64,000 bases of DNA from Chlorops oryzae (GCA_020466095.1 CM035807.1:61757812-61821811); one strand, 5' to 3'. Shown: positions 21,401 through 31,236, numbered from the stretch's first letter. The notes: generated by a model not told the origin, from the sequence alone. Made by a program: numbers and translations.

Positions 21401-23157
21401 GTTCCCGACTGATTTCCCCACCAATATTGGCGATATATGACCCGAAACGAGAGACTGAGCTCCATTGTGATGCCAGTAGCCTTGGATTTGGGGCGGTGTT
21501 GATGCAGCGTCAAGATGATGGAAAATTTCACCCGACTGCTTATTTTTCCAAATCAACCACAAGTGAAGAAAGTAGATACAGCAGCTTTGAGCTAGAGACA
21601 TTGGCGATAATTTATGCTCTTGAAAGGTTTCGTGTGTACTTGGATGGTGTGCCGTTCAAGATTTTCACAGACTGCAATTCGCTGACGATGACGTTGAGCA
21701 AAAAGCATGTAAACCCCAGAATTGCGAGGTGGGCTTTAGAATTAGAAAACTACAACTATGCGATTCATCACCGTAATGCAGTATCGATGGGCCATGTTGA
21801 TGCTTTAAGTCGCTGTTATACAAAACGATCATCAACCGAAAATGGCGATTCGCAGGTGGAGGTTTCTGATGAGTCTATGTTGGTAGGTGCAGTCGATGCT
21901 GATGAGCTGGACTTTCAAATCCAAGCGACTCAGGCGAGGGACAAGAGAGTGAGAGAATTAATGGAAAAATTAGAAAAGGGTTCGGTGGACGGTTACGAGT
22001 TACATGATGGATTGGTTTTCCGTAAAAGTGGGTCAGGTCGGTTGTTATTGTATATTCCATGTGAAATGGAGGAGAACGTAATACGCATGGTACATGAAAG
22101 TATAGGTCATCAGAGTGTAGATAAGTGCTACGATCAGATACGAAGAAATTACTGGTTTGGGAATATGAAAGAAAAAATCTCTCGTTTTATCCGAAATTGT
22201 GTTAAGTGCATTGTATATTCCGCACCCTCAAGGTCGAATGAGCACAACATGTACAACATTCCAAAGAAGCCAATACCATTTGAAACTATCCACTTAGATC
22301 ATTTTGGTCCTCTGCCGTCAGTCACCTCGAAACGTAAACACATATTAGTGATCATTGACGCTTTCACGAAATACGTGAAGCTGTATCCAGTGAACTCAAC
22401 GAGCACGAAAGAGGTCAATTGTGCGTTAGAAAAGTATTTCGGCTACTACAGCCGACCACGGCGAATCATTTCCGACAGGGGCACTTGTTTTACATCAACG
22501 GAATTTAGTGATTTTGTGGCAAAGAATAATATAGAGCATGTTAAGGTCGCAACGGCATCTCCACAAGCGAATGGTCAGGTGGAGCGTGTGAATCGTGTGT
22601 TGAGGGCAATGTTGAGCAAGGTAACGGAGCCAATACAGCATGCAAACTGGTCGCTGAAGCTCTCTGAGGTGGAATTTGCAATCAATAATACGGTTCATAG
22701 CACCACAAAGTACTCTCCCAGTGAATTGTTATTTGGTGTCAATCAGCGAGGCAAAATAGTGGATGAGTTGACAGAGCATTTAGAAGATAAATTTAATAAT
22801 GGAATAGGTCGAGACTTGGAGGCAGTAAGGTCGAGTGCATTGGACTCTATAAAAAGGTCACAAGAATATAGTTTGCAGTACTTTTTAAAGCATAGTGTAC
22901 CCGCCAAAACATACTCGGTGGGTGACTTTGTGGTTATAAGATACGTTGATACTTCTGTTGGAAGTAATAAAAAGCTTGTTCAGAAATACCGAGGTCCATA
23001 TGTAATATATAAAGTATTGCCTCATGACCGTTATGTTGTCAGAGACGTAGAAAACTGCCAATTAACGCAGACACCCTACAATGGAATTGTAGAGGCAAAC
23101 AAGATTAGAAAATGGATATCTCCAACTGAAGCTCCCGCTGCTGAGGTCACTAGCTAA
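18409..23157 (+). CDS. Gypsy-B Gag-Pol polyprotein (intact, 1582 aa)
   Basis: The ATG at 18409 (MDNRLSREKLIKALMAEN) is preferred; the frame opens slightly earlier. Order, with residue numbers from this ATG: Ala/Thr-rich linker (~80-170), coiled Glu-rich stretch, Gag capsid (~210-380), zinc knuckles CFNCSQFGHFQSAC (410) and CFTCHQMGHMHKDC (433), protease with DSGS (Asp 501), RT with YIDD at 872-875, RNase H (LHCDASS, Asp 1021), integrase zinc domain (His 1229 and 1234, Cys 1264 and 1267) and core Asp 1297, Asp 1356, Glu 1392, i.e. DD35E. No envelope frame or chromodomain was seen. All key residues are present, so the polyprotein could be functional. Gag and Pol are one frame, as in some insect Gypsy groups. 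Confidence 0.93.
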   Translation: MDNRLSREKLIKALMAENVFFPDDASVRHLRSLYNDLLNKPTGNNADAANDVIPLHNEDNKSECSASSEEIQVFNTCKTDEGIINPAVTPYSATAITSLSNIGAAELAISAAAAIMTPKVTAVQGPHADTAAVLATNVSAANTPVSTATAVMMSSSSAANNSNNTAVTTSADVIQVEEELRLLRMRREMLELKKQIEELESSNYTAATEGRRINFEELDAAVPKFSGENHYDIKKWFIQYEDYTKASKFSKREQCLGVRRRLEGTARDFAFNLGLVDYDDLKTSLIDMFHRNVTRQEVNRQLKARTLQSNETCLSYVVAMQSIAAQSKIDEQELLDIIIDGIPDTSNAVSILYGATSISELVRRMDRYEQRRPRTNIIKGSTNTAAMTASKPKTNTAKNSAATDKTEIRCFNCSQFGHFQSACPKPLRPPGSCFTCHQMGHMHKDCPKSKRNQQQYVAAVQWEGDADAAEAMRVMQTVRVAFCNFNRNRCTEFIHFSSMIDSGSPISLIQKSCIPLQIEISKKLVPTKFRTIGKRVIHTYGVIPSYVKFRNELRLISFIIIPDGSMSMPIILGRDFMWKFRIQLEQKRVKNENEFNKMLSLKFCYKSASDSKLKEDEVGDHSNKLSNEGECNGLSVMKNIFTVSKDNLASESSEQAFFENCAIDLAATKCDELDICTSLDKHSSKKLRNCIIDCYVSPKNIEFKSFDYKMKIHLTDDVPFHCAPRRLSYHDRTLVRSITDDLMSRNIIRPSQSQYASAIVLVKKKSGETRMCVDYRPLNKKTIRDNFPLPLIDDCIEFCGNKKWFTLLDLKDGFYQCSMDEKSIPYTSFVTPHGQFEYLKMPFGLKNASANFQRFVYTIFRDLIDSQKVVVYIDDILIASPDFESHVEVVSEVLTRVSEARLELKLKKCKFAYQEIEYLGLRVNSFGVRPTDDHVRAISMYPMPTSQREVHSCLGLFSYFRKFVPSFSRIAKPLRELLQEGVVFNFSEECRSAFLELRSRLISPPILAIYDPKRETELHCDASSLGFGAVLMQRQDDGKFHPTAYFSKSTTSEESRYSSFELETLAIIYALERFRVYLDGVPFKIFTDCNSLTMTLSKKHVNPRIARWALELENYNYAIHHRNAVSMGHVDALSRCYTKRSSTENGDSQVEVSDESMLVGAVDADELDFQIQATQARDKRVRELMEKLEKGSVDGYELHDGLVFRKSGSGRLLLYIPCEMEENVIRMVHESIGHQSVDKCYDQIRRNYWFGNMKEKISRFIRNCVKCIVYSAPSRSNEHNMYNIPKKPIPFETIHLDHFGPLPSVTSKRKHILVIIDAFTKYVKLYPVNSTSTKEVNCALEKYFGYYSRPRRIISDRGTCFTSTEFSDFVAKNNIEHVKVATASPQANGQVERVNRVLRAMLSKVTEPIQHANWSLKLSEVEFAINNTVHSTTKYSPSELLFGVNQRGKIVDELTEHLEDKFNNGIGRDLEAVRSSALDSIKRSQEYSLQYFLKHSVPAKTYSVGDFVVIRYVDTSVGSNKKLVQKYRGPYVIYKVLPHDRYVVRDVENCQLTQTPYNGIVEANKIRKWISPTEAPAAEVTS

Positions 23158-23254
23158 TAAAGGCCACATGAACCGATAATTTTAAGGATCAATTCAGAAT
23201 AAGTTCTTATGTTACTATTGATTGAGGTCAATCATGTAGTCAGGTTGACCGAGC

Positions 23255-23484
23255 TGTAATCTCTAAGTAAATTTGAATATGATTTTGGTGTATTTAGCTA
23301 TCTTTGGGTATTTTTATAAAACTTACTATGTGACAGCACTGTAACACAAAAAGAAAAAAACGAGCTGGCAGCACAAGAGGAGAGCTGATCAGCTGTTTTA
23401 GAAAAGTAAAAGAAGAAGGCTGTAAAAATTAAAAGCAAGAAAATAAATTGAAAGAAATTATAATTAAAACAGCATAAGATAAAA
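23255..23484 (+). repeat. Gypsy-B 3' LTR
   Basis: Near-identical to 18090-18319. The two differences seen are CTTAGTATG versus CTTACTATG and AAAGTTAAAG versus AAAGTAAAAG. It is followed by GTCC and then resumed Tc1-like sequence. Confidence 0.9.
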
Positions 23485-23599
23485 GTCCTTTTGTTTTTTT
23501 TTATTGCAAAAAAACCAATAATATTTTTTTTTAAATTTTTTTAGTTTCTTATTAAGTGAACATTACAAAATAAATAAAAATTTTAAATTCACTGAAAAA

Positions 23600-24608
23600 A
23601 ATACACTTAAAAAAAACTTTTTTATTAAGGTCCTCCATTAGGTTTTTTACCGACCTTTCGTTCACCTTAGTGTATGCCCGACGCCAGTTATGTCGCAATA
23701 TTTCGATGTTCTTCGCAGTTTGTTTGGTCTTCTTAAGGTTCCTTTTCATTAAAGCCCAATTTTTTCGATTGGACGAAGTTCGGGGTAATTCGAAGGATTT
23801 GCTTCTCTTGGTACCACAGTGACATTATTGGCTTGGTACCAATCCATCGTTCTCTGGGCGTAGTGAGATGTTGCTTGGTCAAGCTAAAATAGTATTGAAC
23901 CTAGGTATGGACGTATAAAAGGCAGCAAACGCCGGTCCAGACACTCTCTGATGTAAATTTCGGTGTTGATTGTGCGATCCGTCACAAATTTCTTACTTCG
24001 AAGGCCCCATTTGCAAATGGCCCACCAAACCATGTATTTCTTTGGAAAATTTGGTATGTTTTTCGGTGGTAAATTTAGAGGATGCTCCACCCCTTCTAAC
24101 CGCTAACCGCAGTATAATATCCGTGTCCAGGTAACTGCTTGAAATCCGCTTTGCAAAACGTTTCATCGTCCATGATCACGCAATCAAATTTGGGCAGGTA
24201 ATCGCGATACAGTTTTCGAGCCCTCCTCTTGGCTACGGCGTCCTTTTCTTCTGACCTATCAGGTTCTTTTTGTACTTTATAGCTCCTTAGATTGTAAAAT
24301 TTTTTAATCCGGTGAACACTTGAATTCGATGTTCCCGCTTTTGCTGCCATATCACGAGCCGAAATGCGTGGATTCTGAGTAAACAGCCGCTTAACGTTCT
24401 GGGCCACCGCTTGGTTCGCTGGACCACTTTTTCTCCCTGATCCTGGTGTTTTTGATTAAGGGGTATGCTGTCTGTTTCGTTTTATGGTCCTACCGACAGC
24501 TTTTTCGCACACGCCAACTTCCTTACCGATCTTTTTGTACGTGGTGTTTGGATTTTCCAGGTGTTTGTAAATAATTGCTTTCCGCTTTTCTTCTTGTTGA
24601 GACGACAT
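23600..24608 (-). pseudogene. Tc1-like transposase, DD37E type, frameshifts and stops
   Basis: Starting from the minus ATG at 24608 (MSSQQEEKRKAIIYKHLENP), a helix-turn-helix N-terminus is followed by NPRISARDMAAKAGTSNSSV (24330-24400), the first Asp in VIMDDETFCK (about 24150-24180), WWAICKWGL (about 24000-24040), the second Asp in DQATSHYA (about 23860-23885) and the Glu in ELRPIEK (about 23768-23790). I count 37 residues between the second Asp and the Glu. The stretch ending MEDLNKK (about 23620) is the C-terminus. At least two stops and two frame changes make it dead; one is an extra A in an A-run near 23768. Confidence 0.8.
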
Positions 24609-24759
24609 CTTTTCAGTAGCTCTTTTATTTGTCAAATGAGTATTTTTTTTTATCTGCAATATTTATACTTTATTTTGGTACCAGATAGTTTGCTATAGAA
24701 TTAACACTTTTTTATAAATAGCCTAAGAACATAAGGACAGTTATTTCTGGGACAGTCCT

Positions 24760-25059
24760 TATGTGTCAAAGTGTGCTTGCTTCCAAATTAAAAACTTATT
24801 TATTTTCGAATTAGTATTGCTCGTTTCGTTTTCTTAGTTATTTATAGACTCGAATGATATTAATAAATTTTTTATGTACATCAATATCTTTATGTGTATT
24901 TATATATATTTTTTAAAGAAGATTTTAAGGGGTATAGCTTTGATTTTTCATTAAAATAAAGCCTTCTTGAAAATATACCTTACAAACTTCAATAAAATTG
25001 AATGGCATTGGTTATATTTTGAAATAAGTGGGCACTTCCACATTTGACGATTTTGTCAT
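24760..25059 (+). other. AT-rich sequence, no feature recognised
   Basis: This lies between the Tc1-like element and a Helentron-like fragment. Only short frames are present and I see no motif. Confidence 0.5.
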
Positions 25060-25128
25060 GGAGACACAGACGGATGGGCAGACAGACAAACATGTCTTGA
25101 TCGATTCAGCTGATGCTGATCAAGAATA

Positions 25129-25168
<40 letters not shown>

Positions 25169-25245
25169 CATGTGTATGCCTACATCTCCGAAGCATAGTT
25201 CTGCCTGTTACAAGATTCGTAAAAATAAATATACCCCGCGTAAGG
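25060..25245 (-). mobile_element. Helentron-like 5' end fragment with (TA)n and (GTCY)n
   Basis: In minus orientation it starts with the usual end block (TACCCCGCGTAAGG near 25235), then CTGTTACAAGATTCG, a (TA)n run (25133-25165), GATCAGCATCAGCTGAATCGA and a short GACA/GACG run (25064-25090). The ~126-bp internal repeats and the 3' end are missing. Short TA and GTCY tracts around a conserved core are the mini-me hallmark. Confidence 0.6.
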
Positions 25246-25404
25246 TGGTCGATCATTTTCGACGCTAAGACGACTAAAGTCTTACTTAAGAAGCAGGACG
25301 AGACAAGAGCGTTTCAATGGTCTTGCATCCCTGAATATTCACGGAGGAATCGCACTAAGCGAAGAAGAAAATCTGCGTGAATTCTTCCAAAAGCCTTTAA
25401 AATA
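25246..25404 (+). other. Short stretch before the mariner, no feature seen
   Basis: About 160 bp of unremarkable sequence ending in the TA target dinucleotide at 25403-25404. Confidence 0.5.
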
Positions 25405-26691
25405 TTAGGTGTAGTAAAAAGAAATCCATTATTTTTCCAATAGATGGCGTTATTTATCTGCATCTCGCGTTGTATAAGTCCGATCGTGTTCTGCTAGGGG
25501 GCATTAGAAAGATGACAGTTCCTACTAAAAAAGCTTTTTTGACACTTTTTTGATTGATTGATTCAGTTTTGTTTGAGAGCTTGTCAAAGATGGACATCAG
25601 CAAAGAGAAAATTCGCTACATTTTACAGTTTTTCTTCGATAAGGGAGAAAACGCAAGCCAGGCGGCTGAAAATGTGAATAGCGGTTATGGACCTGATACT
25701 GTAACAGCCAATCATGCGCAATTTTGGTTTCGTCGATTCCGTTCCGGTAACTTCGATGTCAAGGATGCACCACGCACTGGAAGGCCAATTGTCGAAAATG
25801 TCGATAAAATCGTGGAAATTATCGAGTCCGACCGTCATGTTAGCACTGTTTCGATTGCAAAAGAGCTACAGATTGCACAAAAACCGCTTGGAACCATTTG
25901 AATAAGGCTGGATACACAAAGAAGCTCGATGTATGGGTGCCACACGAGTTAACGCAAAAAAACCTCATAGACCGAATTTCCATCTGCGAATCGCTGCTGA
26001 ACCGCAACAAAATCGACCCATTTCTGAAGCGGTTGGTGACTGGTGATGAAAAGTGGGGCACTTACGACAACGTCAAGCGAAAACGGTCGTGGTCGAAACA
26101 CGGTGAACCGGCGGAAACGGTGGCCAAGCCAGGATTGACGGCCAGGAAAGTTTTGCTGTGTGTTTGGTGGGATTGGCAGGGAATTATCTACTATGAGCTG
26201 CTCAAATACGGCAAAACTCTTAACTCGGAACTCTACTGTCAACAATTGGACCGTCTGAAGGAAGCAATCGCCCATAAGCGGCCAGCTTTGGCCAATAGGA
26301 GAGGAATTGTGTTCCATCAGGACAACGCCAGGCGACACACATCGATAGTGACTCGCCAGAAGCTCCGGGAGTTTGGTTGGGAGGTTCTTCTGCATCCACC
26401 TTATAGTCCGGACCTGGCACCAAGTGATTACCATCTGTTCCTGTCCATGGCGAACAATTTTGCTGGTGAAACATTCGCTTCAAGAGAGGCTTCTGAAATT
26501 CGACTGTCTCAATTTTTTGGTAATAGGAACGAGGGCTTCTATGAGAGAGGCATAATGAAATTACCTTTAATATGGCAACAAGTTATCGAACAAAACAGCG
26601 CATATTTGACCTAAATCGGGTCATTCTAACTATCTTAAATAAAGCCCTCAATTTAATGCAAAAATAATGGATTTCTTTTTACTACACCTAA
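25405..26691 (+). mobile_element. mariner element, complete ends
   Basis: Perfect 32-bp inverted ends begin TTAGGTGTAGTAAAAAGAAA (25405-25436 and 26660-26691), with TA on both sides (25403-25404, 26692-26693). At 1287 bp it has the normal mariner length, with a transposase frame inside that is broken once. Confidence 0.93.
25590..26614 (+). pseudogene. mariner transposase (DD34D), one frameshift
   Basis: The ATG at 25590 (MDISKEKIRYILQFFFDKG) starts a helix-turn-helix N-terminus (FWFRRFRSGNFDVKDAPRTGRP in pieces) of the mellifera/cecropia type. The frame is lost at about 25878-25886 in a run of five A and stops at 25899-25901. The rest is open in the next frame from there to TAA 26612-26614: WVPHELTQKN, first Asp in TGDEKWGTY, second in FHQDNARRHTS, third in SPDLAPSDYHLF. 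One missing A explains the break, and the total would be about 341 residues, normal for the family. The catalytic residues are all present. Confidence 0.9.
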
Positions 26692-27174
26692 TATACAAAT
26701 GTTTCAAACTGCCTCACTTCAGGATCATTGGTTTAAAATTTCAATAAAAAAATATAATTCCTTCCTTTGAACTACTAATGATTCACTTATTTATTTAACA
26801 TTAAATCGAAATTTTTTACTGAAAAATAGTATACTGAATGTTTCTGAAATAGGTTATCGGGCCTAAGACGGTTGTCATCGCTATCTTCGTCGACGAATTA
26901 GCAACGATGTCGTCGTGGCTTCACCCCTTAATAGCTATTACGGTACTTGCGCAAGACTGATGAAGTCAAAAATGAAGGAAATTACCAAAGGAGAATTTTA
27001 CCCCAAATATAAGATATTTTAAGTTTGCACGGGAGGGCAAGGTGAACACATTTTGGACGAAATGACTTCCCATTTTTCCTTAAAATTGCTAGGAATAGTT
27101 TCTTTTCGCTAACCTCTTGCTAAAGTGTGGTTCTCTTCAAGCTAGCTCACTATTGAGTGAAAGCAATGTTAATT
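26692..27174 (+). other. Possible left half of a GTCG-rich inverted-repeat element
   Basis: Near 26855-26920 the sequence (CGGGCCTAAGACGGTTGTCA, then TCTTCGTCGACG) resembles the reverse complement of 28400-28440 (CGTCGATGACGACTACCGTA, then ATATTCCCG). The Helentron-like element 27175-28244 would then be inserted inside an older ~0.5-kb element. The rest shows nothing. Confidence 0.35.
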
Positions 27175-28244
27175 TTTATACCCAGCGTAAGCGGGGTATA
27201 TTAGTTTTGTGCGAATCTTGTAACAGGGAGAACTAAGCTCCGGAGATATAGACATATATATATAGAAATGATCAGGATCAAAAACTGAATCGATTTAGAC
27301 ATGTCCGTCCGTCCGTCCGTCCGTCCGGCCGTCTGTCCGTCTGTCCGTCTGTCCGTCCGTCCGTCCGTGGTCGGATCTCCTCCGAAACGGCTGAACCAAT
27401 CAAGTCGAAATTTGGCACACAGGTATACCGGGATCCGAGTATGATCCTAAGTTAAAATGCGAGACATCCGCCCACTCCCACGCCCACAAATGAATATAAT
27501 GTGGTTTCAGTAAAATGCTTGTAACTTGCGAACCACTCAACACATGCCATTGATATTTTGTGTACTGGTAAACTACAAAAAGGGACATATCCTGGGAAAA
27601 AATGGACGCCGCCCTCCGTGAGCCACGCCCACAAATAAGCCCACAAATAAGGGCTTATCGTAACTTATGAAGTAAAAGGCGTAGAAGCTTCAAATTCGCA
27701 ACATATGTTAACCAAGGCGAATGAAAGGTGTAGGAAAAAAATTTATATGGCCCGCCCACTGCCACGCCCACAAATGGAGATTTTTCGTAACTTCCAAGTT
27801 AATAGGCGTAGAAGCTTCAAATTCGCAACATAGGTTCACCAAGGCGAATGAAATGTGTAGGAAAAAATTGTATGTGGCCCGCCCACTGCCACGCCCACAA
27901 ATGAAGATTTTTCGTAACTTCCGAAGTAAAAGGCGTAGAAGCTTCAAATTCGCAACATAGGTTCACCAAGGCGAATGCAAGGTGTAGGAAAAAATTGTAT
28001 ATGGCCCGCCCACTGCCACGCCCACAAATGAAGATTTTTCGTAACTTCCGAAGTAAAAGACGTAGAAGCTTCAAATTCGCAACATGGGTTCACCAAGGCG
28101 AATGAGAGGTGTAGGGAAATAATATATGTTGCCCTCCCACTGCCACGCCCACAAATAGAGAAGCAAATCATAGTGCGCTCATAATGTCGGGACGCTGGGT
28201 ATTTCAAAGTCGGGCTTGACCGACTTCAGCTTTCTTACTTGTTT
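27175..28244 (+). mobile_element. Helentron-like element with about four ~126-bp repeats
   Basis: The 5' end ATACCCAGCGTAAGCGGGGT has ATACCCAGCGT, mirrored by ACGCTGGGTAT near 28192-28202. A (GTCY)n array (27303-27368) follows, then the block CCACTGCCACGCCCACAAAT with GTAAAAGGCGTAGAAGCTTC, repeated with a ~126-bp period (units near 27708, 27833, 27960, 28087). The 3' end has the hairpin AAGTCGG/CCGACTT (28207-28226) and closes ...TTTCTTACTTGTTTT. The layout fits non-autonomous Helentron-associated elements. No coding capacity is seen. Confidence 0.75.
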
Positions 28245-28440
28245 TACTTTTATCGCATTGCTTTCCTGATAGTCGTCTTCTACATAGCGACAGAAATCGA
28301 CAAGAAGCGACTCTCGCGGCGACTACGGTAAAAGGTATTAAGCGACGACAATATTGCGTCGATAGCGACAATTGTAATACGAATCTCTCGCTTCGTCGAT
28401 TTTTTGCGTCGATGACGACTACCGTAATATTCCCGTTCAT
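28245..28440. repeat. GTCG/CGAC-rich stretch, possible right half of a disrupted element
   Basis: Repeated TCGTCG, GCGAC and GTCGAT words occur, with GGCGACTACGGTAAAAGG and GACGACTACCGTAATATT as related inverted blocks. It pairs loosely with 26855-26920 across the inserted Helentron-like element. Confidence 0.35.
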
Positions 28441-29562
28441 TTATTAGATTCTTGAAGAAAATTTTATAATATATTGCGAAAACAAAATTATTCTCTTGCT
28501 AATGGTATGTTAAGTTATTATCTGGAGTATCAGCGTTGTGAATTTCTAGAAAAGCTTCTTAAGGGGTCTGGATTCGACCACTTTCCCTTAAGAAATTTTG
28601 GGTTTCCAAATTCCCAAAGCGGTGAGGGAGGGGGGTGGATGGGACCGGACCCGATATATCCCCGCGGACCCGCCACTGGACCACCACATGCAGTTTTTTA
28701 TTTCAGCTGCATCTAAAGCTCAACCGATTTAAATCAAACTTTGTCAGAATGTTGTTAATACTAAAAAACGAATACGTAAAAAAACACATCTGACAGTCTA
28801 GGAGGACCTCTTCTGCATAACTGAAAATCAGCCTACACAAAAACAAATTTCAAATACGGTTTTTGTTATATTTGCTGTCTGGGGTACAGAAATTTGAAAA
28901 CGGATGTTATTGCTCGTGCAGGTTTCTAGTTTTCCACGTATCGATCTTGGAAATATCAACATCTCTTTGTGCTCATGGAAGGATAGTGCAAACAATTTCG
29001 TGAGCTTGGATTTACTAACTTTTAGGTGAACTGAAGTCTTGCACCAATTTGCATTTTCTCTTACAGTCCCCTAAACTTTACATCCAATCTGACGGCAAAG
29101 TATATTTATATATATGTACCTTGTGAGCGGTGTTGCACACGCCCTAATATATTGATGACATCGCCAAAAATTGCTGTTGGTGCTTTCCATTTTAGATTTG
29201 AAGCTAATCTGACACTATAGTGGGTTTTTGATGGTCTCCTTGTAACTGGTTTAATCATACGTTACATATGCTTCGTTTAAAGGTCGGTGTTAATTGTGAA
29301 TAAGAATACTGCAATAAGCAAATTCTACCGCAGAATCGATGACTTAAAATTTTAGGTGAAATAAACCAAGCTCCGACGACAAGTTATGATTAACGAACTT
29401 ATTGCAATAAGAATATAAGAGTTGTCTCTTTTTAAACCAATGTCATAGTTTTTGGTGGTGTGGCATCATAAACAAATTTGTTATCATACGTTTTAATACT
29501 TACATCATCAGAAAATCAAATGTTTCCTAAGTAGCAAAATATAGCGCTTCGACCAGCAGTAA
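28441..29562 (+). other. No gene or repeat recognised
   Basis: About 1.1 kb of AT-rich sequence. The only frame of note (28474-28716, 80 codons, plus) has no family motif. Confidence 0.5.
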
Positions 29563-29783
29563 CCCAGCAAATCACGTTTCTGGTAAATTTTCCAAATTTT
29601 CCCGGTATTTTTCCAGGAATGTCTCTTGGTAAATCTAAATGGGCATCGGTAACTTTATTCAAAAACATTTTGTGTACATATAGCAACTGTCCCTCTCTTG
29701 CACGTTGGAAATCACATATGTGTGAGTGAACATCAAAATACTTGCATTTGTGTTGGTAACATTTCGAAGCAGATTTTGCTGGG
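29563..29783. mobile_element. 221-bp MITE with CCCAGC ends
   Basis: The left end CCCAGCAAATC (29563) and right end GATTTTGCTGGG (to 29783) are inverted repeats. The flanks are AA/AA. The ends resemble those of the MITEs at 34295-35187 and 38137-38599, which are flanked by TA. Non-coding. Confidence 0.5.
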
Positions 29784-30118
29784 AAGTGCCGTCGACCTAT
29801 TTTGGCTGAAGTAACCCTATTTCTGATTTTTTTGTCCGGCCTTAAATGAGATATAACTTTACAGTCCGTTAAAAAGGTCCAAATTACCTTTATTTGACCA
29901 CTTTTATGACTACAAAGTCGTTTCGACTAACGAGTAAATTTTATGTCGCAAAAAGGCAAAAATGTCATATTTTGCGTCGAAAAAGGTCACATAGAAAAAA
30001 ATGCTATGACCTTTTTCGACCTAATGTGAATAGTTTATGACTATAACTAGCACGCCCTCCATATTGTCAGAAATCCGCACGTGAAAATGAATACAATTAT
30101 ATATTAATATATATATAC
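29784..30118 (+). other. Spacer with an imperfect hairpin
   Basis: A hairpin with arms TCGAAAAAGGTCACATAG (29977-29994) and CTATGACCTTTTTCGA (30004-30019) is the only structure seen. The last 8 bp (ATATATAC) are the target duplication of the next element. Confidence 0.45.
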
Positions 30119-31229
30119 CAGGGATCGGCAATAATCCTATTTTCAGCATTATTTTTATGAATTATTGCCGAATATATGAATATTTCCATTTCTTTTTACA
30201 TATAATTATGGAATAATAAAAATTCAAAAATTTCAAATTTAACATTTTCGATTTGTGTGATATTGTTAAATTCAAATTCTGAAAATATGAATTGACATAT
30301 AGTCAATAATAATAAATTTTAAAATTTGGACTACTAAAAAAACCCAAAATTTAAATGTGAGAGTTATTGAATATTGGACAATCAAAAATTTTTATTTCGA
30401 AATTTTGAAATATTCAGGCACTCAAAAATCAGATCTTTGAAATCTTGGATTATTTGAAAAATCAGCAATCATTTTTTTTTTAATTTTTTATTGTTTTAAT
30501 AATCAAGAATTTCAGATCAAAAATTCGTGGAATAAATTTATAAATATAGCATTTCGTATTTATGAAAATTTCGAAAAGGCGTTTCTGAAATGTCCAACGA
30601 AATGAATTTAGCAGCTGGAGGCTCATCCGAAATTAAAAATAGTTCAAATGATCCTTCCCATGAGGTAGATCTTATTGATATAGATCTTTTCGACTACCAA
30701 GACATAACTATCAATTCCAATTTGCCTGTTTTCAAAATAATTATTGGTTGACTTAGTCGCATTTGGTTTTGTTATTTGTCATAAGCATGTTAATTTGAAA
30801 CCAGAAATGCTATATTTATAAAATTTATTCCACGAATTTTTGACATGAAATTCTTTATTATTAAAACAATAAAAAATTTAAAAAAAAATTTTTGCTGATT
30901 TTTCAAATAATCCAAAATTTCAAAGATCTGATTTTTGAGTGCCTGAATATTCCAAAATTTCGAAATAAAAATTTTTGATTGTCCAATATTCAATAACTCT
31001 CACATTTAAATTTTGGGTTTTTTTTAGTAGTCAAAATTTTAAATTTTATTATTATTAACTATATGTCAATTCATATTTTTAGAATTTGAATTTAACAATA
31101 TCACACAAATCGAAAATGTTAAATTTGAAAATTTTGAATTTTCATTAGTCCATAATTATAAAATGAAAATCTCTGAATGTACTATAATCTGAAAATCAAA
31201 ATTTAAATTTTTTTTTCTGCCGATCCCTG
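30119..31229. mobile_element. hAT-type foldback element, 1111 bp, ~450-bp arms
   Basis: The ends CAGGGATCGGCA and TGCCGATCCCTG are flanked by the 8-bp repeat ATATATAC (30111-30118, 31230-31237), the duplication length of hAT elements. The two arms (about 30119-30565 and 30795-31229) are long imperfect inverted repeats of very AT-rich sequence around a ~230-bp centre. The centre holds a 53-codon frame. No transposase domain is seen. Confidence 0.88.
30590..30751 (+). CDS. 53-codon acidic frame in the centre of the hAT foldback
   Basis: ATG 30590 to TGA 30751: MSNEMNLAAGGSSEIKNS..., ending FKIIIG, with an acidic Asp/Ile-rich middle (HEVDLIDIDLFDYQD). It occupies nearly all of the non-palindromic centre. 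It could be the first exon of a lost hAT transposase or chance. No homology recognised. Confidence 0.35.
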   Translation: MSNEMNLAAGGSSEIKNSSNDPSHEVDLIDIDLFDYQDITINSNLPVFKIIIG

Positions 31230-31236
31230 ATATATA

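Larger units (their letters stand above)
18090..23484 (+). mobile_element. Gypsy-B: coding-complete Gypsy LTR retrotransposon
   Basis: The 230-bp LTRs (18090-18319, 23255-23484) differ at two sites that I can see. They are flanked by GTCC (18086-18089, 23485-23488). A single gag-pol frame fills the interior. The element is inserted in a Tc1-like element. The ends are odd: the LTR starts TGTAATCTC but ends GATAAAA rather than in CA, no purine tract precedes the 3' LTR, and the nearest primer-site-like TGGCTCAGAACC (18330) is 10 bp from the LTR. Confidence 0.9.
18065..24759 (-). mobile_element. Tc1-like element (DD37E spacing), split by Gypsy-B
   Basis: The left inverted end AAGACTGTCCCAGAAATA begins at 18065 after TA (18063-18064). 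The right end, ...TCTGGGACAGTCCT, finishes at 24759 before TA (24760-24761). Gypsy-B is inserted 25 bp inside the left end (18090-23484). The remaining ~1.3 kb carries a Tc1-type transposase pseudogene on the minus strand. Confidence 0.85.
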
